Shown here: positions 7,274-12,515 of the stretch, in pieces
How positions within the stretch are numbered: the stretch's first letter is position 1
How the letters are laid out: every line of letters begins with the position of its first letter
Source of the DNA: Bacillota bacterium
GTDB lineage: Bacteria > Bacillota > Bacilli > Paenibacillales > Paenibacillaceae
Length of the DNA stretch: 13,004 nt
Assembly (NCBI GenBank): GCA_023418755.1
Contig: JAEZZE010000446.1
Span: forward strand, 1-13,004
Reading direction: 5' to 3'
Made by a program: the position numbers and the translations under genes
The notes under the pieces: generated by a model
Told to the model about the DNA's origin: nothing
What the model saw: the letters and a program-made list of their open reading frames with translations, nothing else
The model's database searches: none

Positions 7274-7969
7274 ATGAAGAAACCATCTGCAAAACTGTTG
7301 AAAATGTCGCTATTTTTGGCGCTATTGGCGTTGGCGCTGAGCGCTTGCGGCGGCAAAAACGAAAAAGGCGGCGCGTCGCCGTCCGCGTCGCCGTCGGCTT
7401 CCGCATCCGAGAGCCCGTCTTCATCGCCGTCGGCTTCCGCATCCGAGAGCCCGTCCGCATCGCCATCCGCATCCGAGGAAACCAACGAGCCGGCTCAAGA
7501 AGTTCCGGCAGGCTACAAGCTTTTTGAGGATAAGGTTTATGGCACGACCCTTCAATATCCTGAAGATTGGGAATTGCAGGAAGGCGTTATCGGCATTGCC
7601 GTTTTACTCGCTCCTCTGGAGGACGCCAACGATACGTTCAGAGAAAACATCAATTTCATCATCGAGGATTTGGGCGGCCAAAGCATTACCGCTAAGGATT
7701 ATCTCGAACTTACGAAGGAGCAACTGAGCTCCGGCGAGCTGATTCAAGACTTCGCCCTTGTGGACGAAGACGTGTCTACGGAAGAAGGCGAGGATGCGGC
7801 TTACATGGCGTATACGGGAAAACAAGGAGATCTGGAGCTGACCTGGATGCAAGTGGTCCAGATCCAAGAAGGCAAAGCTTACATCGTTACGTTTACCGCG
7901 ACTAACGACAGCTTCGACAAATACGTCGATCAGGCGGGGGAGATCGTCGACTCCTGGACGATTCAATAA
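7274..7969 (+). CDS. Lipoprotein with Ser/Pro/Ala linker and PsbP/DUF1795-like domain
   Basis: Protein of 231 residues. The N-terminus MKKPSAKLLK, a hydrophobic core and lipobox L-S-A-C (Cys25) mark an exported, lipid-anchored protein. Residues 26-70 are a low-complexity linker of Ser, Pro, Ala and Glu, encoded by a 36-base tandem repeat. From about residue 78 (GYKLFEDKVYGTTLQYPEDWEL) to the end is a compact domain resembling PsbP/DUF1795 proteins, with the Y-P-x-D-W start, an E-D-A-A-Y-M-x-Y-T-G segment, and the closing F-D-K-Y...I-V-D-S-W-T-I. Such lipoproteins are common in Paenibacillus and mostly have no known function. It stands alone: it has its own promoter, a terminator before it and a convergent gene after it. 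The domain call is from pattern memory, not a search. Confidence 0.85.
   Translation: MKKPSAKLLKMSLFLALLALALSACGGKNEKGGASPSASPSASASESPSSSPSASASESPSASPSASEETNEPAQEVPAGYKLFEDKVYGTTLQYPEDWELQEGVIGIAVLLAPLEDANDTFRENINFIIEDLGGQSITAKDYLELTKEQLSSGELIQDFALVDEDVSTEEGEDAAYMAYTGKQGDLELTWMQVVQIQEGKAYIVTFTATNDSFDKYVDQAGEIVDSWTIQ
7388..7477 (+). repeat. 36-base tandem repeat in lipoprotein linker
   Basis: Two almost identical 36-base units (7388-7423 and 7424-7459) differ only at the last two codons (tct tca against tcc gca), followed by a half unit (7460-7477). They encode SPSASASESPSS, SPSASASESPSA and SPSASE. The near identity at silent positions points to recent duplication and a linker whose length may vary between strains. 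Confidence 0.9.
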
Positions 7970-7987
7970 GAGAACTGGACAGTAAAG

Positions 7988-8008
7988 CGCGGCCCCTAGC
8001 GGGCCGCG
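7988..8008. terminator. Shared hairpin between convergent genes
   Basis: CGCGGCCC and GGGCCGCG form a perfect eight-pair stem with loop CTAGC. It lies 18 bases after the lipoprotein stop, and the minus-strand TAG stop of the ImmA-like gene (7996-7998) falls in the stem-loop. Neither side has a long T-run (TT on +, CTTTACT on -), so strength is uncertain, but position and symmetry suit a bidirectional terminator. Confidence 0.6.
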
Positions 8009-8544
8009 TTCGCGTTGGCGCACAGTCCGGCCTGAGCTTCCTGTTTAATCGCTTCCTCCCACAAAATCGCCGCGAACGTCCGCCTCTGTAGCTGTTCCAG
8101 TCTTTTGCCCGCCAGTTCCAACGTGACTCCGAAATGAGAGGCGATCGTCTCTGCGGCTTCGTCTATTCCGGCCGGGAGCTTCAGGTGCCGGAGCATGTAA
8201 AAAGGGATGGCGGCATACAGCACGAACCGGTTGGCCTCCGCCTCCTGGCCTTCGCAGAACAGCTTGGGCATAACGGTCTGATTGCCCGCGTGTCTCAGGA
8301 CGTGGCAGAGCTCGTGGAGGAAGTCCTCCCATTGGGCTTCCTTGCCTAGGCGCCGATCCACCAGAATCGACCTCATCCCCATATAGTCGAGCGCCCGGCT
8401 CGAATCGTTCAGGAAATGAACCCACACGTCAAGCCGAGAGGCCACTTCCTCGACGTTCAGCTGGGAGGGCGCGACGATCCCCGATTTGATCCACAAATGC
8501 TCGACCCATTGCTCGAACGGAGTCGTTCGATAATAGTTGTACAT
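7996..8544 (-). CDS. immA: ImmA/IrrE-family zinc metallopeptidase, putative anti-repressor protease
   Basis: Protein of 182 residues with the zinc-protease motif HELCH (two His ligands and catalytic Glu) and downstream EGQEAEANRFVLYAAIP, where the Glu of the E-A-E-A-N-R-F helix should be the third ligand. This layout is diagnostic of the ImmA/IrrE (DUF955) family. In ICEBs1 and related elements ImmA cleaves the partner Xre-type repressor after DNA damage and so derepresses the element. The likely target here is the Xre protein encoded at 8625-9023. On the minus strand GAGGG lies 7 bases before the ATG. Unlike the usual immR-immA arrangement, a terminator and a LexA-like box separate it from the repressor gene, suggesting its own control. 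The C-terminus is Ala/Asn-rich. Confidence 0.88.
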   Translation of the reverse strand: MYNYYRTTPFEQWVEHLWIKSGIVAPSQLNVEEVASRLDVWVHFLNDSSRALDYMGMRSILVDRRLGKEAQWEDFLHELCHVLRHAGNQTVMPKLFCEGQEAEANRFVLYAAIPFYMLRHLKLPAGIDEAAETIASHFGVTLELAGKRLEQLQRRTFAAILWEEAIKQEAQAGLCANANAAR

Positions 8545-8562
8545 GGCGTAACCCTCATCTTT

Positions 8563-8580
8563 TACGAATGTATGTTCGTA
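8563..8580. promoter_or_regulatory. LexA-like (SOS) box at the immA promoter
   Basis: The 18-base sequence TACGAATGTATGTTCGTA has perfect TACGAA/TTCGTA arms. Its core CGAATGTATGTTCG matches the Bacillus LexA consensus CGAACRNRYGTTCG at all but one position. On the minus strand it directly follows TATAAA (8581-8586), so LexA bound here would cover the immA transcription start. Function is inferred from the match and the position. Confidence 0.55.
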
Positions 8581-8586
8581 TTTATA
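8581..8586 (-). promoter_or_regulatory. Candidate -10 element for immA
   Basis: On the minus strand TATAAA (five of six consensus bases) lies about 37 bases upstream of the immA ATG and abuts the LexA-like box. No good -35 hexamer is seen at 16-18 bases, because that position falls in the repressor terminator. The promoter is therefore tentative. Confidence 0.35.
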
Positions 8587-8590
8587 GTGA

Positions 8591-8611
8591 AAAGAAAAGC
8601 CCGTTCGGGCT
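8591..8611 (-). terminator. Intrinsic terminator of the repressor gene
   Basis: On the minus strand AGCCC, loop GAAC, GGGCT (six pairs if the inner C-G is counted) is followed directly by TTTTCTTTTC. It begins 13 bases after the stop codon of the repressor gene. This is a standard stem plus U-tract terminator and separates repressor transcription from immA. Confidence 0.85.
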
Positions 8612-8624
8612 GGCGGTCGTTTGC

Positions 8625-9023
8625 TTATTTCTGCCTGTCTCCGGGTTTGCGGTCCTTCTCCTTCTCCATGATGAACTCCCAGAATCGCCTCATTTCCTCT
8701 TTGCGCTCCTCCGGCGCGTTCAAATAATCCTTGAAAAAAACGCCGTGCTCCGGGTTATTGATAAATTCCTCGAAAGCCGGATATTCCCTAATGCCGGAAC
8801 TGCCGACCGTGTCCATAGCCGCGTGATCGATGCGGCCAAGCAAATAATCGGTCGTCGTGCGGTAATATTCCGCGAAGCGCGCCAGCCTATCCGGATCCGG
8901 CTTGCGGTCGTCCGATTCGTAGCGGGAGAGCTGAACGTTGCTGATGCCGAGTCCTCTGGCTGCTTCCAGCTGGGTTTTCCCCAGCTTCTCCCGACGTTCC
9001 CGAAGGCGATTGCCAAGTGTCAT
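8625..9023 (-). CDS. Xre/Cro-type HTH transcriptional repressor of the tail element
   Basis: Protein of 132 residues. Residues 4-62 form a standard Xre (HTH_3) domain: LGNRLRERREKLGKTQLEAA, GISNVQLSRYESDDRKPDPDRLARFAEYYRTTTDYLLG. The rest is charged and probably used for dimerisation or as the ImmA-sensitive part. It matches PBSX Xre and ImmR-type repressors in role and size. AGAAGGAAG precedes the ATG by 6-7 bases on the minus strand. Its gene is divergent from the tail operon, and the shared intergenic region holds repeated palindromes positioned to block the rightward promoter and to control its own. It should keep the element silent until cleaved by the ImmA-like protease or otherwise lost. 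Confidence 0.88.
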   Translation of the reverse strand: MTLGNRLRERREKLGKTQLEAARGLGISNVQLSRYESDDRKPDPDRLARFAEYYRTTTDYLLGRIDHAAMDTVGSSGIREYPAFEEFINNPEHGVFFKDYLNAPEERKEEMRRFWEFIMEKEKDRKPGDRQK

Positions 9024-9055
9024 CCCGATCTTCCTTCTGTAGTTAAGATAAATTC

Positions 9056-9083
9056 AGTATAACATAATTTCCGAATTGGTAAA
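9056..9083 (-). promoter_or_regulatory. Repressor promoter, leftward
   Basis: On the minus strand TTTACC (complement of 9078-9083), a 16-base spacer and TATACT (complement of 9056-9061) preceded by TGT, an extended -10, form a plausible sigma-A promoter about 33 bases upstream of the repressor ATG. The degenerate palindrome O1 overlaps its -35, which would allow autoregulation. Confidence 0.6.
9066..9083. promoter_or_regulatory. Operator-like palindrome O1, degenerate
   Basis: TTTCCGAATTGGTAAA keeps the spacing (five bases between CC and GG) and flanking T/A of the stronger copies, but has T in place of the inner G and C of both half-sites. It overlaps the -35 of the repressor promoter. Confidence 0.4.
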
Positions 9084-9090
9084 CGATTTG

Positions 9091-9109
9091 TTTTGCCAAA
9101 ATGGCAAAA
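9091..9109. promoter_or_regulatory. Operator palindrome O2
   Basis: TTTTGCCAAAATGGCAAAA: perfect eight-base arms around AAA. It lies just upstream of the rightward -35 and upstream of the leftward promoter. It is the best copy of the repeated palindrome and the probable binding site of the Xre repressor. Confidence 0.7.
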
Positions 9110-9115
9110 TAATGA

Positions 9116-9144
9116 TTGACATTGCCTAATTGGCAAATTATGAT
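9116..9144 (+). promoter_or_regulatory. Strong sigma-A promoter of the tail operon, rightward
   Basis: TTGACA (9116-9121, perfect), a 17-base spacer and TATGAT (9139-9144, five of six) form a near-consensus promoter. Operator O3 fills the spacer, so a bound repressor would exclude RNA polymerase. Transcription should start near 9151, run through the LexA-like box and operator O4, and reach the Xpf-like gene at 9285. Confidence 0.8.
9121..9138. promoter_or_regulatory. Operator palindrome O3 in the promoter spacer
   Basis: TTGCCTAATTGGCAA with flanking A and AT has the same half-sites (TTGCC/GGCAA) and the same five-base centre length as O2. It lies between the -35 and -10 of the rightward promoter. 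Confidence 0.65.
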
Positions 9145-9163
9145 GGTTCTATCTTCATGAATG

Positions 9164-9177
9164 CAAACATATGTTCT
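9164..9177. promoter_or_regulatory. LexA-like (SOS) box downstream of the tail-operon promoter
   Basis: CAAACATATGTTCT contains the perfect palindrome AACATATGTT and matches CGAACRNRYGTTCG at 12 of 14 positions. It lies about 14-27 bases after the expected transcription start, where LexA could block elongation. It would add direct DNA-damage control to the Xre repression. Confidence 0.5.
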
Positions 9178-9246
9178 TGTTTTTAGTTGGGAAGTTCAGT
9201 GGGAAACATACGAGGAAAAGTTAAAGGAGTTTTTTTATCTTCGCAG

Positions 9247-9264
9247 TTTGCCAAAATGGCAAAA
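9247..9264. promoter_or_regulatory. Operator palindrome O4
   Basis: TTTGCCAAAATGGCAAAA is an almost exact copy of O2, 20 bases before the Xpf-like start codon and about 100 bases downstream of the rightward promoter. It may act with O2/O3 by looping or as a roadblock. It is on the leader of the tail-operon mRNA. Confidence 0.65.
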
Positions 9265-9284
9265 TTACTAAAGGGAGTGATTCC

Positions 9285-9851
9285 ATGAAGAGCAATCGCA
9301 TTACGAATCTGGGAGCCGCAACGTTGGAGAATTACGTCGAGACGAGGCGCGAGCTGCTTCGCAAAGCGGACTTGCTGACCGTTCGCATCGCGCGTATGGA
9401 GCCCGTCCGCACCCTGGAGGAGATGGAAGCGCTGCTGGCGCTCGATAGAGACCGCCGCCTCGTCATGGAGATGATCGCAAGCTGCTCCTACGTGATCGAA
9501 TGGCTGGAGACGGGAAGAAGGCCGGGCAACCGGCGGGGCATCGAGCGTCGCGCGGGTTACCAGCGGGAAGTGCCGACCGATCCGGCCTGCTTGCCTTCCT
9601 CTTCTCTGCGGGAGGATGCGGAGCCGGAGCGCCCGATCGACGAGGCCGGCCGATTTCGCCTCGAAACCGCTCTCCGTGGACTGACCGAGCGCGAGCGAAG
9701 CTGCTACACGCTGGCCCACGGCGAATGCTTCTCCTTCGCGGAGATCGCCGCCATGCTGAACATCAGCAAATCTAGCGTCAGCACCTACATCGTCCGCGCC
9801 CAGCGCAAGGTCGACGGCAACGTCGGCAGCATCCATATTCTTGTCGGATAG
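9285..9851 (+). CDS. xpf: Xpf-like sigma-related activator of late tail genes
   Basis: Protein of 188 residues (PBSX Xpf is similar in length). The C-terminal part is a sigma-70 region 4-type HTH: ETALRGLTERERSCYTL, then FSFAEIAAMLNISKSSVSTYIVRAQRKV (residues 127-176). The middle segment IEWLETGRRPGNRRGIERRAGYQRE is characteristic of phage sigma-like proteins of this group. In PBSX, Xpf switches on the late operon that codes for particle proteins. Here it is first gene of the rightward operon, behind a repressed strong promoter, and is followed by the structural genes after 89 bases. AAAGGGAG precedes the ATG by about 7 bases. It is visibly GC-richer than the tail genes after it. Whether it acts as a true sigma factor or as an activator cannot be told from sequence. 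Confidence 0.85.
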   Translation: MKSNRITNLGAATLENYVETRRELLRKADLLTVRIARMEPVRTLEEMEALLALDRDRRLVMEMIASCSYVIEWLETGRRPGNRRGIERRAGYQREVPTDPACLPSSSLREDAEPERPIDEAGRFRLETALRGLTERERSCYTLAHGECFSFAEIAAMLNISKSSVSTYIVRAQRKVDGNVGSIHILVG

Positions 9852-9940
9852 AAAGCTTGTCGTACGATTGCCACTTAGGGGTGAGAGGACAACAACGAAA
9901 CGTTTACTGTCCCTCAATACAAAGGAGGGTGAATGGAATC

Positions 9941-10114
9941 ATGGCACGCAAGCTATCCGACGCGGCATACACGAAGAAGCAAATTGTGGAGTCGGCCCGG
10001 TTTACGCCAATTCAGAAAGACATGCTGACCGCGCTGCTCGACGATGACGCAACATACACCGTTGCCGAGGCTAGTCAGATTTTGAAGCAGTTCACTACCA
10101 AGGAGGTTGTCTAG
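9941..10114 (+). CDS. Small YqzN/YkzM-like protein of tail modules
   Basis: Short protein of 57 residues: MARKLSDAAYTKKQIVESARF, then TPIQKDMLTALLDDDATYTVAEASQILKQF. The pattern Y-T-K-x-Q-I-V-x-S, D-x-L-x-A-L-L-D-D and Y-T-x-x-E-A resembles the YqzN/YkzM proteins that lie next to the tail-sheath gene in skin/PBSX-type elements; their function is unknown to me. The ATG at 9941 is chosen because AAAGGAGGGTG at 9921-9930 lies 10 bases upstream; the same frame is open back to 9857 but has no such site there. One base separates its stop from the sheath ATG, so the two are translationally coupled. The family call rests on memory of the pattern and gene order. Confidence 0.75.
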   Translation: MARKLSDAAYTKKQIVESARFTPIQKDMLTALLDDDATYTVAEASQILKQFTTKEVV

Positions 10115-10115
10115 A

Positions 10116-11432
10116 ATGGCAGGAGGAACATGGGTTTCGCAAAACAAAGTAAGACCCGGCGTTTATATTAATTTTGTCGGTGAGGCCAAGCCTCTGGGTG
10201 CAATCGGAGAAAAAGGCGTCGTTGCGATGGCATTGCCGCTCAGTTGGGGAGCTTCAAAGCAAATTGTGACGATTCAAACGGGTGAAGCGCTGGTGGATAA
10301 GCTCGGTTACGATGCAACAGCTTCTCAAGCTTTACTCGTTCGTGAGGCTTTGAAGCGTGCGAAGACATTGCTTCTATACAGATTGAACGAAGGCGCTCGG
10401 GCAGAAGCTACTCAAGGAACGATTTCATTCAAAGCCCGTTACGCAGGCGTTCGAGGGAACGATATCAAAATCGTCATTCAAACGAATGTCGACGATAATG
10501 CCAAATTCGATGTCACCACGCTGGTTTCCGGGGGAGTAGTCGATGCTCAGACCGTTTCCGATGTAACCTCGCTTGCTGATAATGAATGGGTTGTTTTCGA
10601 GGGAGCGGGGGAACTGGCAGCAACTGCCGGGCTTTCCCTTGAGGGCGGCTCGGATGGAAGCGTCACGAACCAGGATTATTCGGACTTCTTGTCGGCCTTG
10701 GAGGTACACGATTTTAATACGGTCGCATTAGTGTCCAATGAGAGCTCTCTCAAGGCGGTTTATTCCGCGTTCGTCAAGAGGCTGAGGGAGGAGGAAGGAC
10801 GTAAAGTACAAGCCGTTCTCGCCGATTACGCTATCGCGGATCACGAAGGTATCATCAGTGTCAAAAATGGCGTTGTATTGTCCGATGGAACACAGCTTGA
10901 TGCGGTCAAAGCCGTCGCGTGGGTCGCCGGGGCAACGGCAGGAGCCGAGATGTCGGAATCTCTGACGTATCAGTCTTACGACGATGCCGTTGATGTTGAC
11001 GTTCGCTTCAGTCACACGGAGATCGAGGCGGCATTGAAGGGAGGACACTTGGTCTTCGTTCAAAATCGGGGCAGAGCAATCGTTGAGCTCGATATTAATA
11101 CTTTTAGGGATTATTCCCCCAACAAGGGCAGGGCGTTCTCCAAGAACCGCGTTATCCGCGTAATGGATGGGATCGCCAACGACTTCAAGACGGTCTTCGA
11201 AAACTTCTATATCGGCAAAATAGACAACAACATCGATGGGCGTAGTTTGCTTCAAGCGGAATGCGTATCGTATTTGAATTTATTGTTGAACGAAGGAATC
11301 ATTCAAAACTTCGATTCTCAAACCGATCTGCAGGTGTTGCCGGGTACGGAATCCGACAGCGTATATGTTGAGTTGTACGTTCAGCCCGTGGATTCGATTG
11401 AAAAAGTCTATATGAAAGTGAAGGTGAAGTAA
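10116..11432 (+). CDS. xkdK: Contractile tail sheath protein, XkdK-like
   Basis: Protein of 438 residues, close to PBSX XkdK. Sheath subunits polymerise around the tail tube and contract to drive the tube into the target cell. The N-terminus GTWVSQNKVRPGVYINFVGEAKP is the P-G-V-Y-x-x-F start of this family; GEKGVVAMALPLSWG follows, and the C-terminal half has ISVKNGVVLSDG, AVAWVAGATAGAEMSESLTYQSYDDAVDV and the closing LPGTESDSVYVELYVQPVDSIEKVYMKVKV typical of Firmicute sheaths. The middle part (about residues 100-210) is the variable outer domain. AAGGAGG at 10100-10106 fixes the ATG at 10116; a TTG at 10107 in the same frame is directly next to that site and too close to be used. A sheath means a contractile (R-type or myovirus-like) particle. 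Confidence 0.93.
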   Translation: MAGGTWVSQNKVRPGVYINFVGEAKPLGAIGEKGVVAMALPLSWGASKQIVTIQTGEALVDKLGYDATASQALLVREALKRAKTLLLYRLNEGARAEATQGTISFKARYAGVRGNDIKIVIQTNVDDNAKFDVTTLVSGGVVDAQTVSDVTSLADNEWVVFEGAGELAATAGLSLEGGSDGSVTNQDYSDFLSALEVHDFNTVALVSNESSLKAVYSAFVKRLREEEGRKVQAVLADYAIADHEGIISVKNGVVLSDGTQLDAVKAVAWVAGATAGAEMSESLTYQSYDDAVDVDVRFSHTEIEAALKGGHLVFVQNRGRAIVELDINTFRDYSPNKGRAFSKNRVIRVMDGIANDFKTVFENFYIGKIDNNIDGRSLLQAECVSYLNLLLNEGIIQNFDSQTDLQVLPGTESDSVYVELYVQPVDSIEKVYMKVKVK

Positions 11433-11433
11433 G

Positions 11434-11898
11434 ATGGCATTCCTGCAAGCGATCGATACGATTTCGGGTCAAGAGGGCCGTGCCTATGCCACGATTAACG
11501 GACAAGTGGAAGAAATGTTCTACATCAAGTCCCTCGAAGCAAAGGTCGAGAAAGAAAAAGCGGAGGTTAAAACCCTGGGGCGCCGCGGAACGCAGCATAA
11601 GTCGATCGGCTGGAGCGGCTCCGGCAACATGACCATTTATTATGTCACTTCCGTATTTCGTCAGCTCATGCTCGATTATATCAAGAGCGGCCGCGACACT
11701 TATTTCAGCGTTGTTATCGTGAATGAGGATCCGGCTTCCTCGATCGGCAAACAAACCGTAACGCTGAAGAACGTTAATTTGAATAGCGTGGTGATGGCCA
11801 AACTGGATACGGAAGCCGAAGGGCTCGATGAAGAAATCGAATTTACCTTCGAAGACGTGGACATTCAGGACAAGTTCACCAAGCCGATTCAGTCCTAA
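11434..11898 (+). CDS. xkdM: Tail tube protein, XkdM-like
   Basis: Protein of 154 residues, the normal size for the XkdM family of inner tail-tube subunits. Visible family traits are the start FLQAIDTISGQEGRAYATINGQVEEMFYIKSLEAKVEKEKAEVKTLGRR, then GWSGSGNMTIYYVTSVFRQLMLDYIKSG, and the end LNSVVMAKLDTEAEGLDEEIEFTFEDVDI, the usual order of beta-strands in this fold. Hexamers of the subunit stack to form the tube inside the sheath. It starts one base after the sheath stop, with AAGGTGA upstream in the end of the sheath gene, so the two are made together. Confidence 0.92.
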   Translation: MAFLQAIDTISGQEGRAYATINGQVEEMFYIKSLEAKVEKEKAEVKTLGRRGTQHKSIGWSGSGNMTIYYVTSVFRQLMLDYIKSGRDTYFSVVIVNEDPASSIGKQTVTLKNVNLNSVVMAKLDTEAEGLDEEIEFTFEDVDIQDKFTKPIQS

Positions 11899-11918
11899 CA
11901 GAAATGGAGGATGAATGA

Positions 11919-12341
11919 ATGAGCGAACTCAGATTTTTTTTCGCCGATCATGCGGAAATAGGAGGCTGCGAAGAATTTATCGTATCTTCCCGTTTTAAGA
12001 CAAAAGAAGGGACTCCGGTGCCGTGGAGGCTTAGGAGCATGACGGAGGCGGAGAATGAGGAGTGCCGTAAGGCTGCAACTAAACGTGTCAAAGGAAAAAA
12101 TGGCGCGCTCGTACCTGAGACGAGCGCCGATGAGTATATGGTCAAGTTGGTTGTGGCCAGCGTAGAATTTCCGAATCTTAAAGATGCCGAGCTTCAGAAA
12201 TCCTACGGAGTTTTTGGAGCGGAAAACCTGCTTCGCAAGATGCTCCTGCCTGGGGAATATGCCGCTTTAGTAGGGAAGGTTCAAGAGTTGAACGGCTTTG
12301 ACCGGAGTACTGCTGAACTGGTCGAAGAGGTAAAAAACTAA
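11919..12341 (+). CDS. xkdN: Tail assembly chaperone, XkdN-like, short (0-frame) product
   Basis: Protein of 140 residues resembling XkdN (phage XkdN-like tail assembly chaperone), which with its frameshifted longer form helps tape-measure and tube assembly and is not part of the final particle. The middle SRFKTKEGTPVPWRLRSMTEAENEECRKAATKR and the end VEFPNLKDAELQKSYGVFGAENLLRKMLLPGEYAALVGKVQELNGF match the family: a W-x-L-R strand, then L-Q-x-S-Y-G and L-x-x-M-L-x-P-G-E-Y-x-x-L. GGAGG at 11906-11910 fixes the third of three nearby ATGs (11919). The gene ends in an A AAA AAC TAA context that forms a -1 frameshift site. Confidence 0.9.
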   Translation: MSELRFFFADHAEIGGCEEFIVSSRFKTKEGTPVPWRLRSMTEAENEECRKAATKRVKGKNGALVPETSADEYMVKLVVASVEFPNLKDAELQKSYGVFGAENLLRKMLLPGEYAALVGKVQELNGFDRSTAELVEEVKN

Positions 12342-12386
12342 TCAAGGAGGGCGACGGAGAGGCGAACTACGCCTACTACGCCCTCC
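12332..12386 (+). promoter_or_regulatory. Programmed -1 ribosomal frameshift signal
   Basis: The slippery heptamer A AAA AAC (12332-12338) is in the correct phase with the XkdN frame (codons gta aaa aac) and is followed at once by the 0-frame stop TAA. After a seven-base spacer, GGAGGGCG (12346-12353) pairs perfectly with CGCCCTCC (12379-12386); inside that loop AGGCG (12360-12364) pairs with CGCCT (12370-12374). Heptamer, spacer length and downstream stem are the three standard parts of a -1 signal. Confidence 0.85.
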
Positions 12387-12511
12387 ATGAACTTCATATA
12401 CTACCTCACCATCTGGTGAAGATGTCCCGCCATGAAAAGGCGGCCATCTTCGCCATGATCGATTTAAGAGTCGAGCAAGAGAGGAATGCGAAGAGAAAAA
12501 GAGGGAGGTGA
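12338..12511 (+). CDS. -1 frame extension of the tail assembly chaperone
   Basis: After slippage by one base on A AAA AAC, translation continues at codon CTA (12338) for 57 codons to TGA (12509-12511), giving a fusion of about 197 residues (140 + 57). The extension reads LIKEGDGEANYAYYALHELH, then ILPHHLVKMSRHEKAAIFAM, then IDLRVEQERNAKRKRGR. The P-x-x-L-x-x-M-x-x-x-E-K-A-A-x-x-A-x-I-x-x-R pattern and the basic, helical tail are typical of the second half of gpGT-type chaperones. It has no start codon and ribosome-binding site suitable for the whole segment, supporting expression only by frameshift. Its end overlaps the Shine-Dalgarno of the next gene, 4 bases before that ATG. Confidence 0.82.
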   Translation, partial: LIKEGDGEANYAYYALHELHILPHHLVKMSRHEKAAIFAMIDLRVEQERNAKRKRGR

Positions 12512-12515
12512 CGAA

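Noticed and set aside
8513..8530. Palindrome TCGAACGGAGTCGTTCGA as a third LexA box
   Set aside because: The half-sites CGAAC and GTTCG are six bases apart instead of four, and it lies inside the immA coding region.
9857..9940. Upstream extension of the YqzN-like gene to 9857
   Set aside because: There is no ribosome-binding site before 9857, whereas a strong one lies 10 bases before the ATG at 9941, and the extra residues look like random translation.
10107..10115. TTG start for the tail sheath gene, adding three residues
   Set aside because: It touches the AAGGAGG site directly. The ATG at 10116 has proper spacing, and the preceding gene's stop sits between.
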